NCBI RefSeq assembly: GCF_014649115.1
Contig: NZ_BMSK01000008.1
Location: forward strand, 124,001 to 188,000
Length of the DNA stretch: 64,000 nucleotides
Direction of reading: 5' to 3'
From: Streptomyces eurythermus
GTDB lineage: Bacteria > Actinomycetota > Actinomycetes > Streptomycetales > Streptomycetaceae
Of the stretch, positions 43,579 to 52,036 are shown piece after piece; position 1 is the first letter of the stretch, and the number at the start of each line of letters is the position of its first letter. The notes beneath the pieces are model-generated. The model was not told the DNA's origin. It was given only the letters and a program-made list of their open reading frames with translations, and made no database searches. The position numbers were made by a program, and so were the translations under genes.

Positions 43579-43609
43579 GCGGGACGCCGTCCGGTACGGC
43601 GTCCCGCTT
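43579..43609. terminator. Bidirectional terminator between pectate lyase and xylanase genes
   Basis: A perfect 12-bp stem (GCGGGACGCCGT at 43579-43590, ACGGCGTCCCGC at 43596-43607) with loop CCGGT and TT after it sits in the 64-bp convergent gap. Confidence 0.85.
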
Positions 43610-43618
43610 CCAGTTGTC

Positions 43619-45625
43619 TCAGCAGTGGGACTTGGTCTGGGTGAGCAGGCCGAGCCGCCACGGCAGGCTGTTGTAGTCACCGCTCGCGCCCGGGTCCATG
43701 CCCTGGTACAGGTACTGGAGCTTGCACGCGGGGATGGTCAGCGTCTGGTCGTAACCGGCGCGGATCATCTCGCCGTGACTGATGTCCTTCGTCCAGGCAC
43801 CCGACGGGAAGGTCACGTTGCTCGCCCGGGCGAACGGATTGCTCTCGGAATCGGCCAGCGGGGACCAGGAGCCGGCCAGGCTGGAGGAGGTCCAGGAGCG
43901 GAAGTAGCGCCGCCCGTCGGAGCCGATCGCCTCCACCAGCATCAGATACCGGTCGCTGCCCTTCACCTTGTAGATGTTGCTCGCCTCGAACAGCGCGTAC
44001 CGGTCGGGGTCCTGGGCGGCGATGACGGTGTTGGTGAACCCGTTCGGGAACTGGCCGACGGTGGTCTGCGAGCGGTAGAGGTGCCCGTTGTCGTCGGAGG
44101 AGAACAGGTAGCAGTCGGCGCTGTCGCAGATCACCCACATGTCGACCCAGTAGCCGTTGCCGATGTTCTGCTTGATGATGTCGGGCATGTCGGGGTAGAA
44201 GTCGCGCGGCGCGCTCCAGCCGTCGGGGTCGGAGATGTCCTTGTTGGTGGAGTACGACGCGTTGCCCGTCTGGTAGACCAGGTACCACAGCTTCTGCGGC
44301 GCGTAGTAGAACACCTGGGGCGCCGCCCGGTAGCCGCTGCCGATGGCCGTGCGGTCCAGGTAGTGGTGGGTGGCCGAGCCCGCCTGCGACCAGTCCTTGA
44401 AGCTCAGGTAGACGAGGTTGTAGCCGGAGGCGCTGGCCACGCTCGCGAACACGTGGTACTTGCCCTTGTAGCGGACGACGGTCGGGTCCTTGATCCCGGC
44501 GATGTCGTGCGTCGCGTCGGACTTGGGCGCGATCAGCTGCTTGCTGGAGGACCAGCTGAAGCTCGACGGCAGCCCCTTGTGCGGGGCCGGGTCCGGGGCC
44601 GCGGCCGTGCCGCCGAGCGCCGACAGCGCCGCGCCGTACGCGGCCTTCTTGTTGCCCGCGCTGTCGAACAGCAGCGGGTTCTCGCCGCTGCGCCAGGAGT
44701 CGCTGTCGCGGATGCCCCACACGGTGATGCCGGTACAGCGGGCGACGCTCTTGCACGCCTTGACGGTGTTCGCGTACGCGGTGGCCGGTGCCTGCGCGAT
44801 GTCCAGCTCGGTGATCTGCACGTCCACGCCGAGGGCGGCGAAGTTCGCCAGCGTGTTCCGGAAGCTCGACGGCGGGCCGGAGGTGCCGAAGTGGCTCTGG
44901 AAGCCGACGCAGTCGATGGGCACGCCACGGGACTTGAAGTCGCGCACCATGCGGTAGACGGCCTGGGTCTTGGCGTCCGACCAGTTCTCGATGTTGTAGT
45001 CGTTGTAGCAGAGCTTGGCCGCGGGGTCGGCCGTGCGGGCGGTGCGGAAGGCGTCCTCGATGTAGCCGTCACCGAGGACGTTCTGGAAGACGGAGGCCCG
45101 GCGCGCCCCGCTGCCACCGTCGGCGAACGCCTCGTTCACCACGTCCCAGGCGTAGATCTTGCCCTTGAAGTGGGTCGCCTCGGTGGTGATGTGATCGCGC
45201 ATCACGGTGCGCAGCGTGGTGGCGTCGGTGATCGAGCCGACCCAGCCGGGCAGTTGGGAGTGCCAGACCAGGGTGTGGCCCCGCACCCGCTGCCCGTGCG
45301 CGACGGCATGGCCGACGATCTGGTCGGCGGCGGTGAAGGTGAAGGAGCCCCGGGTGCGTTCGGTGGCGTCCCACTTCATCTCGTTCTCGGGGGTGACCGA
45401 GTTGAACTCCCGGTCCAGGATCGTGCTGTAGGTGCCGTCACCGAGCCTTCCGGCGGCCACCGCGGCGCCGAAGTATCGCCCGGACTGGGCGGCCTGGGCG
45501 CCGAGGGTGTCTGCCTGCGCGGGGGCGGGCCGGGCGTCGGCCGTTCCGGTCACCGCGAGGGTGGCGGCGGCGAACGCGCCCATCAGGGCGACCAGGCGCC
45601 TGCCTGACCACGGGGGACGTTTCAT
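43619..45625 (-). CDS. Secreted GH10 xylanase fused to GH62 arabinofuranosidase
   Basis: 668 residues from ATG 45625, with an AGGAGA RBS. The signal peptide (about 1-33) ends in ADARP. GH10 domain, about 40-335: FNSVTPENEMKWD, HTLVWHSQLPGW, the acid/base Glu165 in WDVVNEAF and the nucleophile Glu273 in ITELDI. A short Ala/Pro linker (336-352) leads to a GH62 domain, about 353-668, with the general base Asp380 in GIKDPTVVRYKGKYHVFAS and typical NIYKVKGSDRYLMLVEAIG. It would cut the xylan backbone and remove arabinose side chains in one molecule. No CBM is present. Both catalytic sets look intact. Confidence 0.94.
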   Translation of the reverse strand: MKRPPWSGRRLVALMGAFAAATLAVTGTADARPAPAQADTLGAQAAQSGRYFGAAVAAGRLGDGTYSTILDREFNSVTPENEMKWDATERTRGSFTFTAADQIVGHAVAHGQRVRGHTLVWHSQLPGWVGSITDATTLRTVMRDHITTEATHFKGKIYAWDVVNEAFADGGSGARRASVFQNVLGDGYIEDAFRTARTADPAAKLCYNDYNIENWSDAKTQAVYRMVRDFKSRGVPIDCVGFQSHFGTSGPPSSFRNTLANFAALGVDVQITELDIAQAPATAYANTVKACKSVARCTGITVWGIRDSDSWRSGENPLLFDSAGNKKAAYGAALSALGGTAAAPDPAPHKGLPSSFSWSSSKQLIAPKSDATHDIAGIKDPTVVRYKGKYHVFASVASASGYNLVYLSFKDWSQAGSATHHYLDRTAIGSGYRAAPQVFYYAPQKLWYLVYQTGNASYSTNKDISDPDGWSAPRDFYPDMPDIIKQNIGNGYWVDMWVICDSADCYLFSSDDNGHLYRSQTTVGQFPNGFTNTVIAAQDPDRYALFEASNIYKVKGSDRYLMLVEAIGSDGRRYFRSWTSSSLAGSWSPLADSESNPFARASNVTFPSGAWTKDISHGEMIRAGYDQTLTIPACKLQYLYQGMDPGASGDYNSLPWRLGLLTQTKSHC

Positions 45626-45668
45626 GGTTCTCCTCGTACGGACGATCGTTGCGGGTGCTATGGCATGG

Positions 45669-45710
45669 ACCTGTCAGTACCGCGGTGGCGACTGTTCGAC
45701 ATCACGAACA
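45669..45710. promoter_or_regulatory. Upstream elements of the GH10-GH62 gene
   Basis: The 20-bp block at 45669-45688 matches 17 of 20 bases of the block upstream of the GH31 gene; on the minus strand it contains CTGACA, a possible -35. Beside it TGTTCG-ACATCA-CGAACA (45693-45710) is a perfect inverted repeat. A further palindrome, CAACG-AAA-CGTTG, lies at 45789-45801. All three are candidates for substrate-responsive control. Confidence 0.45.
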
Positions 45711-45813
45711 ACGGTCGGAACCCCGGATGTCCGTGATGATAGGAGGGGCTACGGTGTCGTCAACACCCCTCGCATCATTCGAAGTTGACAACGAAACGTT
45801 GCGAGGCCGGGGG

Positions 45814-46536
45814 TCAGCCGACCGGATCGTCCGGGGAGACGGGAAGCGTCTCCAGGTCCGCCGCGGCCAGCAGCTCCGCGATCAGCTCCGCCGAGCCGCC
45901 GACGTAGGTGCTGACCAGATCCACGTCACCGCCCAGCACCCAGGCCCGGTCCTGCGGCCACCACAGGTCCGGCAGCTCGGCGAACTCCTCCAGCGACACC
46001 GGGGAGACGGCGTCGGCCAGCCGGCCGGTCAGCAGGACCTCCTCCCGGCCCGGCGTCCCGAAGGTCGGGAACCGGTCCCAGTCCCAGCGGCCGTACCCGT
46101 GCCAGAGCCCGAACCAGCACCGCTCGGGCGTGCCGGTGTGCCGGGCCAGCGCGGGCAGCAGCGCCTCGGCGACCTCGGGCGGCGTCGGCCCCTCGGCGGG
46201 GTGTTCGTCCCACACGCCGGGCAGGCCGGGGTCGGATCGGTCGAGGTGGTCCTGGTCCGCCCCGACGACCTCGTGCCAGCGGCTGCCGGGCGTCACCCGC
46301 GTCCCGTGGGCGGCGGCCACCTCCGACCAGCGCACCGGCCGCTCGTCGAGCCGGGCCGGATGCAGGATCCGCGCATAGGCCGCGAAGCCCGGCGCGGCGA
46401 CGCCCGCCACCGTGCCGAACGCCCCCTGCCCGTGTCCGGTGAGCCAGTCGGCGGGGGAGAGGCCGGCGGCCCGCACCCGCAGCCGTCCGTACCACTCGGG
46501 GGCGGGGGCCTGGTCGACCAGGGAGAACTCGTTCAC
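45814..46536 (-). CDS. Conserved-looking hypothetical protein
   Basis: 240 residues from GTG 46536. There is no signal peptide or membrane segment. The composition is Trp/Pro/Glu rich, with segments such as PEWYGRLRVRAAGL, CWFGLWHGYGRWDWDRFP and DLWWPQDRAWVLGGDVDLVSTYVGG. The third-codon GC bias is as in neighbouring genes, supporting a real gene. I do not recognise the family and assign no function. It is preceded by the terminator of the VOC gene, so it has its own promoter. Confidence 0.65.
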   Translation of the reverse strand: MNEFSLVDQAPAPEWYGRLRVRAAGLSPADWLTGHGQGAFGTVAGVAAPGFAAYARILHPARLDERPVRWSEVAAAHGTRVTPGSRWHEVVGADQDHLDRSDPGLPGVWDEHPAEGPTPPEVAEALLPALARHTGTPERCWFGLWHGYGRWDWDRFPTFGTPGREEVLLTGRLADAVSPVSLEEFAELPDLWWPQDRAWVLGGDVDLVSTYVGGSAELIAELLAAADLETLPVSPDDPVG

Positions 46537-46553
46537 CCGCCCAGTGTGCCGCA

Positions 46554-46586
46554 GGCGGGCCGGGGGCCGATCACCCCCGGCCCGCC
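46554..46586 (-). terminator. Terminator of the VOC-family gene
   Basis: GGCGGGCCGGGGG (46554-46566) and CCCCCGGCCCGCC (46574-46586) form a perfect 13-bp stem with a 7-base loop, 22 bp past the stop of the minus-strand VOC gene. Confidence 0.8.
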
Positions 46587-46607
46587 CTCACCCGCGGGTC
46601 GCGCCGG

Positions 46608-46994
46608 TCAGGTGTGGCTGTCGTACGGGCGCGTGATGATCTCCATGCCGTGTCCGGCGGGGTCCATGAAGTACACGCCCCGGCCGCCATGGTGGTGGTT
46701 GATCTCGCCCGGCCGCTTGCCGTGCGGATCGGCCCAGTAGGTGATCCCGGCCGCCCGGATGCGGGCGAAGGCCGCGTCGAACTCCTCCTCGGAGACGAGG
46801 AAGGCGTAGTGCTGTGGGACGATCGACTCCGCCGGGATCGTGGCGAAGTCCAGGGTCACCCCGTTGCCGGTGGCGACGGGGACGAACGGGCCCCACTCGG
46901 GCCCGGTCTCCAGATCCAGGATGTGGGCCAGGAACTCGGCGGACTCCCGGTTGTCCCGGGCGTGGACGATGGTGTGGTTCAACTCGACTGACAT
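46608..46994 (-). CDS. VOC-family protein (glyoxalase/dioxygenase-like)
   Basis: 128 residues from ATG 46994, GGAGG 9 nt upstream. The vicinal oxygen chelate fold is shown by the paired beta-alpha-beta-beta-beta units: LNHTIVHARDNRESAEFLAHILDLE at the start and GRGVYFMDPAGHGMEIITRPY at the end. His8 and the terminal Glu are likely metal ligands. Such proteins range from dioxygenases to antibiotic-binding resistance proteins; the substrate cannot be inferred. It is a single-gene transcript. Confidence 0.8.
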   Translation of the reverse strand: MSVELNHTIVHARDNRESAEFLAHILDLETGPEWGPFVPVATGNGVTLDFATIPAESIVPQHYAFLVSEEEFDAAFARIRAAGITYWADPHGKRPGEINHHHGGRGVYFMDPAGHGMEIITRPYDSHT

Positions 46995-47079
46995 GAGTGG
47001 AATGCCTCCGAGGGCAATCTCACGGGCACCTCCATGCCTCACCCGGACGGTGACCGACACGCGATGCCGTACGCCGATC

Positions 47080-48666
47080 CTATCGGACCGCTCCGGCCGG
47101 TCCCCGGTGCGTCACATGCCCACCGGTCACCGTCAACACCACGGGAGCATCGGTGAGTTCGTCACCGGGTGCGTGCACGGGGTCGACGGCCAGCGCGGTC
47201 AGGTCGGCCCGGAAGCCGGGCGCGATCCGGCCGGCCACGCCGGCCTCCCCGGCGGCCGCCGCTGCGTGCGAGGTGCAGCCCTCCAGTGCCTGCGCCGCGG
47301 TGAGCCCCGGCCGGCGCGCCGCGGCGCCCTTGGGGCGGCGGGCCGTCGCCAGCACCGCCCGCACGTCGTAGTGCGCGATCGGCCAGTCCGAGCCGAGGGC
47401 GACCGTGGCCCCGGCCTCCCGCAGATCCCGCAGCCGCCAGGCGCGGGCGGCCCGGTCGCCGCCCAGCCGGCGCGACCACTCATCGGTGCCGTCGTCGCGG
47501 GTGTAGCCGGTGTGCGGCGGTTGCAGAGAGGCGGCGACGCCCAACTCGCCGAAACGCGGCAGCAGTTCGTCGGGCGCGGTCTCGATGTGCTCGATCCGGT
47601 GCGCACCGTGCCCGCCCGGCCCCAGCGAGGCCACCGTGTCCAGGACGTGCCGGACGGCGGCGTCCCCGATGGCGTGCGTGGCGGTGCGCACCCCGGCCGC
47701 GTGCAGGGTGCGCACGGCCTCGGCGTACGCGCGCGGGTCCGGCCAGAACGCGTCGGTGCCCTGCCCGTGGCAGTCGGGGTGCTCCAGCCAGGCCGTGCCG
47801 CCCTCCACGGTGCCGTCCATGAAGAACTTGACCCCGCCGACCACCCAGTGCCGGCCGCCCCGGCCCTGCGCCTCGATCAGCTCGCGCAGCGCGTCGGCGT
47901 CCGCGCCCGGCATGCACCAGGGCGCGAACCGCAGCCGCACCGGCAGCACCGTCTCCCGCGCCACCGCGTCCACCAGCTCCAGGTCCCCGCCGTCCATCAC
48001 ATGGGCGCCGGTCAGCCCGGTCGCCGCCATGGCCGACAGCAACTCAAGCAGCCGCGCCCGCCGTTCACCGTACGAGGGCCGGGGCACGACGCCGGTGACC
48101 AGGTCCATCGCCGCGTGCTCGACCAGATGCCCGGTGGGCTGCCCCGAGGCGTCGCACACCACCTGGGCGCGCTGGTCGAAGGCGCGCGGACCGGTCACCC
48201 CGGCGGCGGCCAGCGCGGGCCCGTTGGCGAGGGCGGAGTGACCGTCGTACAGGCGCAGGAAGGCCGGGGTGTCGCCCAGCACGTCCGCCACCAGCTCATG
48301 GTGGACCGGGCGGCCCTGGAACGCGTTGTGGTCCAGCCCGTAACCGACCACCCAGCCCTCGGTCCGCTCGGCGCGGGCGAGCGCCGCGCGCAGCCCGGCC
48401 AGGTCCGTCACACCGGACAGATCGGTGCCGGTCGCCATGTCGAGGCCCCACACCGGGTGGCTGTGCGCGTCGGTCAGGCCCGGCACCAGGTGCGCGCCGC
48501 GCAGATCGACGGTCTCGGTGCCGGGGCCGCGCCAGTCCCGCACGTCGTCCGCCGTGCCGACGGCGGTGATCAGCCCGTCGCGCAGGGCGACGGCCGTGGC
48601 GGTGGGACGGGCGGGGTCCAGGGTGCGGATCCGGGCGCCGGCGAGGACGAGATCGGCAGTGGGCAT
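47080..48666 (-). CDS. YtcJ-like amidohydrolase
   Basis: 528 residues, ATG 48666 with AGGAG. Amidohydrolase family 3: metal-binding LVPGLTDAHSHPVWGLD near residue 65, KFFMDGTVEGGTAWLEHPD with the bridging acidic region, THAIGDAAVRHVLD, RIEHIETAPDELLPRF and GSDWPIAHYDVRAVL near the end. The cytoplasmic enzyme would hydrolyse an amide or cyclic amide of unknown identity. It lies 26 bp after the amino acid permease gene, so the pair probably imports and hydrolyses one compound under TetR control. Confidence 0.87.
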   Translation of the reverse strand: MPTADLVLAGARIRTLDPARPTATAVALRDGLITAVGTADDVRDWRGPGTETVDLRGAHLVPGLTDAHSHPVWGLDMATGTDLSGVTDLAGLRAALARAERTEGWVVGYGLDHNAFQGRPVHHELVADVLGDTPAFLRLYDGHSALANGPALAAAGVTGPRAFDQRAQVVCDASGQPTGHLVEHAAMDLVTGVVPRPSYGERRARLLELLSAMAATGLTGAHVMDGGDLELVDAVARETVLPVRLRFAPWCMPGADADALRELIEAQGRGGRHWVVGGVKFFMDGTVEGGTAWLEHPDCHGQGTDAFWPDPRAYAEAVRTLHAAGVRTATHAIGDAAVRHVLDTVASLGPGGHGAHRIEHIETAPDELLPRFGELGVAASLQPPHTGYTRDDGTDEWSRRLGGDRAARAWRLRDLREAGATVALGSDWPIAHYDVRAVLATARRPKGAAARRPGLTAAQALEGCTSHAAAAAGEAGVAGRIAPGFRADLTALAVDPVHAPGDELTDAPVVLTVTGGHVTHRGPAGAVR

Positions 48667-48692
48667 GCCGTGAACTCCTAGCGGGAAAAGGG

Positions 48693-50153
48693 TCATTCGG
48701 TGGGTTCGGTGCCGAACGTCGCGTAGACGCCCGGCCGGTCGCGGCGCAGCCACCACGCCAGCGGCAGGCCGAGGACGAAGACGGCGGGCGCGGCGACGAC
48801 GAGCACGACGTTCACGGCGCGTGGCGCACCGGTGAACAGGTCGATGTGGGAGACCACCAGCACGATCGCGGCCGCCAGCAGGACGGCGGCGAGGGCGGGG
48901 GCCAGCACCGTGCGCACCCGGCCCTCGGTGTGCCGCACCCGCCGGAAGTAGCGGAACACGGCGAGCGCGGCCAGCAGCTGGAGCAGCAACAGGCCGATCA
49001 TTCCCGGGGTGTTCACCCACAGCAGCAACTGCTGGTACGGGTCGGCGCCGGCGGCCCGGAAGGCGAGGACGACCACGGCGCCGAGGGCGGTCTGGGCCAG
49101 GCCCGCCAGGTAGGGGGAGCGGTGCCGGGGGTGGACGCGGCCCAGCCGGCGGGGCAGCACGCCCTCCTCGGCCAGCGCCAGCGCGTAACGGTTGATGGCG
49201 TTGTGGAAGGCGAGCAGCGAGGCGAGGACGCTGGTGACGATGAAGACGTGCATCAAGTCGGCGGCCCAGCCGCCCACATAGGTGGTGATCGCGGTGAAGA
49301 AGAGCCCGGCCGGGTCCTCCCCGGCGGCCTGTACGACCCGGTCGTCGCCGAACGCCTGGACGGCGATCCACACGGTGAACGCGTAGAACAGGCCGAGGAA
49401 GCCGACGGCCGCGTAGGTGGCGCGCGGCACCGTGCGCGCGGGGTCGCGGGCCTCGCGGCGGTAGATGACGGTCGACTCGAAGCCGGTGAACGCGGCGAAC
49501 GCGAAGGCGAGGACGGCCGCCGTGCCGGGCACGAACACATGCGCCGGGGCGAGCGAGGACAGGGAGAGGCCGTGCGCGCCGCCGCGCACCAGCACCCCGC
49601 CCGCGAGCAGCACGAGTATCCCGGTCTCGGCGACCAGCAGGACCCCGAGGACCTTGGCGCCGAAGTCGATCGAGCGGTAGCCGCCGTAGCCGATCAGCAC
49701 CAGGCCGGCCAGCGCCACCGGCAGCCAGGGCACGTCGGCGCCGAAGAGGGCGTGCGCGGTGTCGCGGGTGGTGGTGGCGAGGAGGCCGTAGACACCGATC
49801 TCCATGCCGTTGTAGCCGACCAGGGCGAGCAGGGCGGCACCGATCCCGGCCGGGCGGCCGAGGCCCCGGGTGATGTACGCGTAGAACGCGCCGCCGCTCG
49901 TGACATGGCGGCTCATGGTGGTGAAGCCGACGGCGAAGACGGCCAGGGTCAGTCCGGCCAGCAGATAGCCGACGGGCGCGCCGACGCCGCCCAGCAGGAG
50001 GGCGAGCGGGGCGACGCCGGCCATGACGGTCAGCGGCGCGGCGGCGGAGACGACGAAGAAGGCGATGTCGGCGGTGCCGAGGGTGCCGGACCGGAGGCCG
50101 GGCGCGTCGGACGGCGCGTCCTTCTCCGGGAGTCCGGCGGTGGTCACGGACAT
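48693..50153 (-). CDS. APC-superfamily amino acid/amine permease
   Basis: 486 residues from ATG 50153. After a 30-residue cytoplasmic start, twelve hydrophobic segments follow; the first holds the conserved APC pattern ADIAFFVVSAAAPLTVMAGVAP. TM3-loop GGAFYAYITRGLGRPAGIGAA and AFAFAAFTGFESTVIYRREARDP are typical of the amino acid/polyamine branch. It is divergent from a tetR gene and followed by an amidohydrolase. The substrate is unknown. Confidence 0.88.
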   Translation of the reverse strand: MSVTTAGLPEKDAPSDAPGLRSGTLGTADIAFFVVSAAAPLTVMAGVAPLALLLGGVGAPVGYLLAGLTLAVFAVGFTTMSRHVTSGGAFYAYITRGLGRPAGIGAALLALVGYNGMEIGVYGLLATTTRDTAHALFGADVPWLPVALAGLVLIGYGGYRSIDFGAKVLGVLLVAETGILVLLAGGVLVRGGAHGLSLSSLAPAHVFVPGTAAVLAFAFAAFTGFESTVIYRREARDPARTVPRATYAAVGFLGLFYAFTVWIAVQAFGDDRVVQAAGEDPAGLFFTAITTYVGGWAADLMHVFIVTSVLASLLAFHNAINRYALALAEEGVLPRRLGRVHPRHRSPYLAGLAQTALGAVVVLAFRAAGADPYQQLLLWVNTPGMIGLLLLQLLAALAVFRYFRRVRHTEGRVRTVLAPALAAVLLAAAIVLVVSHIDLFTGAPRAVNVVLVVAAPAVFVLGLPLAWWLRRDRPGVYATFGTEPTE

Positions 50154-50298
50154 ACGGGAGCCCTTCTGACAGCGGAGGGGAGCAGGTCCCGGTGGTGGGG
50201 CAGCGGGGTGCGCGGGTCGCCGGCGGGCGCGGCCGGGGTGGGCCGTCCGAGCCGGCGTCTTGCGGGTGCACGAGGGGATGGCGGGCGCCCGGAGCCGT

Positions 50299-50319
50299 AA
50301 ACCTAAAGGCTTTCGGTTT
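50299..50319. promoter_or_regulatory. TetR operator candidate between permease and regulator genes
   Basis: AAACCTAAAG-G-CTTTCGGTTT, an inverted repeat with 9 of 10 pairs matching and a 1-bp centre, lies in the 220-bp divergent region, 55 bp before tetR. It is the only AT-rich palindrome there. Confidence 0.7.
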
Positions 50320-50373
50320 CCGCAATGTAACCTGCCGCTGGGCATCCGGGAAGACCTCAGGGAGACGCTGACC

Positions 50374-50982
50374 ATGGGACGGCCGCGCACACCGCTCCTC
50401 GACCGCGAGCGCATCACCACCACCGCGCTCCAGCTCATCGACGAGACCGGTGACTTCACCGTGCCGCGGATAGCCCGCGGGCTCGGCGTGCAGACCGGCT
50501 CGGTGTACCACCACGTGGACGGCCGGGACGGCATCGTGGAGCTGCTGCGCGAGCGCGTCTGCGCCGCCATCGACCCCGCCACCCTGGACCTGACCCCGTG
50601 GGACGCGGCCATGGAGGCGTGGGCGCGGTCCTACCGGGCCGCGTTCGCCGCCCACCCCCGGGTGATCCCGCTGCTGATGACCTCACCCGTCCGCGCGCCC
50701 CGGGTCCTCGCCCAGTACGAACGCGCGGTGGGCGTCCTGCTCGCGGCCGGCTTCGAGCCGACGACGATCATGCCGCTGATCGTCGCCCTGGAGAACCTGG
50801 TGCTGGGCTCGGCCCTCGACCTGGCCGCCCCCGAGGCCATGTGGGAGCTGGCGGACGGCACTCCGACCCCGCGCCTGGCCGAGGCCCTCGAGGCGGCGGG
50901 CGACGGCCGCGCCGACCGCGCCTTCGAGGTGGGACTCACGGCCTTCCTGAACCACGCGCGGGCCCTGCGGGAGGTGCGGTAG
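50374..50982 (+). CDS. TetR-family repressor
   Basis: 202 residues from ATG 50374, with AGGGAGA upstream. The helix-turn-helix is DRERITTTALQLIDETGDFTVPRIARGLGVQTGSVYHHVDGRDGIVELL. The C-terminal domain has the TetR_C pattern (WARSYRAAFAAHPRVIPLLM, ALENLVLGSALDLAAP). It probably represses the divergent permease-amidohydrolase operon and itself through the palindrome at 50299. An in-frame upstream start at 50260 would place the operator inside the coding region, so it was rejected. Confidence 0.9.
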   Translation: MGRPRTPLLDRERITTTALQLIDETGDFTVPRIARGLGVQTGSVYHHVDGRDGIVELLRERVCAAIDPATLDLTPWDAAMEAWARSYRAAFAAHPRVIPLLMTSPVRAPRVLAQYERAVGVLLAAGFEPTTIMPLIVALENLVLGSALDLAAPEAMWELADGTPTPRLAEALEAAGDGRADRAFEVGLTAFLNHARALREVR

Positions 50983-51329
50983 CCGGTCACGCTTCGGCGG
51001 AGCCCAGGGATACGTCCCCGTGGACGGCCCCTCGTCGGTGCGGGGGCTCCTGTCCTGAAGGTGCCGGGCAGCTCGATGCCAGGCCCAAGGCCTTCCGGCG
51101 GCACCGACGGGGCGGCAGGGTAGTGATCACGAGGACGGCGGCGGGCCCCGGGGCCCGGACGCACAAAGGACCCGCCGCCCTTCGCTCGCACGTCACACCC
51201 ACCCGAGAACGAAGGAACACCAGGTCGCGCATCACCCGCCTCCGTGCCGCCGCCGAGCCCGTCATCGGCTGGGGCTGATAGCGACCTGGCCTGACCCCGG
51301 GCTCCGGCCCGTCGCTCGCTCGTACCACC

Positions 51330-51365
51330 CGGCCCCGTCCCACGCCTCGGCGCGGGACGGGGCCG
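51330..51365. terminator. Orphan terminator-like hairpin
   Basis: A perfect 12-bp stem (CGGCCCCGTCCC at 51330-51341 and GGGACGGGGCCG at 51354-51365) with a 12-base loop. No T-run. No adjacent gene explains it. Confidence 0.6.
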
Positions 51366-51427
51366 TCCCGCGGGCCCCGTCCGCCGTGGGCGTTCGGCAC
51401 GCCGGGATCAGGTCCCCGGCCCGCGCG

Positions 51428-51619
51428 TCACCGAGCTCGGCGTGCACGCCTCTGACGGTGGAAGAGGGCCAGGTCGGTGGCCGGCTCGTGGTAGGCACCG
51501 AGGTCGGCCGGCGTGTGGCCGCGCCCGGACAGCGCCGCCTCGAAGCCGTACCGTCCAGGCCCCGGGAGAAGTGGTACGTCCGGTACGGGATCACCGGGGA
51601 CAACGACGAAGCGGAACAT
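51428..51619 (-). pseudogene. Possible gene remnant
   Basis: A 63-codon minus-strand frame contains VVVPGDPVPDVPLLPGPGRY followed by GFEAALSGRGHTPADLGAYHEP. The DPVP-x-x-P plus G-x-E pattern is reminiscent of the C-terminal part of class 3 lipase-like proteins. No continuous coding sequence extends upstream and there is no RBS. A decayed fragment is the best guess; chance GC-rich frame is the alternative. Confidence 0.22.
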
Positions 51620-51773
51620 CGGCTTCGGCCCGCCGGGGTGAAAAGTCCCAGGTGAGAAGGGCAGAGACTGTACGAGTTTCCCAGTACCGGCAGTAACATG
51701 ATCACCTTGTTCCGGGTGTACCAGTCAGTCAACTAGGTGTCGTCCCCGGACGGCGCCCTGCCCGGAGAAGTCC

Positions 51774-51956
51774 ATGTCATCTGTCAATGACGCGTTGGAA
51801 AACGCGCGCTTCACCTACGAACACCACATGAACACGTGCCGCCAGTGCCATGCCGACGCCACGCCCTGCGCCGTGGCCAAGCATCTGCTGCGCCTGTACA
51901 ACCTCGCCCGCCGGGACGCGATGCGGGCCGCCGGTCCGGAAGCGCCGACCGTCTGA
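51774..51956 (+). CDS. Small cysteine-containing protein
   Basis: 60 residues from ATG 51774, GGAGAAG 5 nt upstream. Almost entirely helical: ALENARFTYEHHMNTCRQCHADATPCAVAKHLLRLYNLARRDAMR. Cys residues form CxxC and a third Cys eight residues on, next to His pairs (EHHMNTCRQCH), suggesting a small metal or redox site. No signal peptide. RBS quality and codon bias support a real gene. It lies 80 bp upstream of the SDR gene. Confidence 0.65.
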   Translation: MSSVNDALENARFTYEHHMNTCRQCHADATPCAVAKHLLRLYNLARRDAMRAAGPEAPTV

Positions 51957-52036
51957 CCGGCTCGGAACGCTTTTCACCCGCCGCCAGGCGGGAACCCGGC
52001 CGCCTGTCCCGTTCTCGAGAGACACAGGAGGCCACC

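Larger units (their letters stand above)
50983..51773. other. 791-bp region without a confident gene
   Basis: Between tetR and the small Cys protein. It holds a strong terminator-like stem at 51330-51365 with no gene obviously feeding it, and a short minus-strand frame (51428-51619) that may be a gene remnant. The stretch at 51655-51740 is AT-richer and likely carries the promoter of the small Cys protein. A small RNA ending at the hairpin is possible. Confidence 0.5.

Noticed and set aside
51219..51278. Short peptide ending RITRLRAAAEPVIGWG as a possible ribosomal peptide precursor
   Set aside because: An AAGGAA sequence precedes it, but there is no ATG, GTG or TTG in frame and no modification enzyme nearby.
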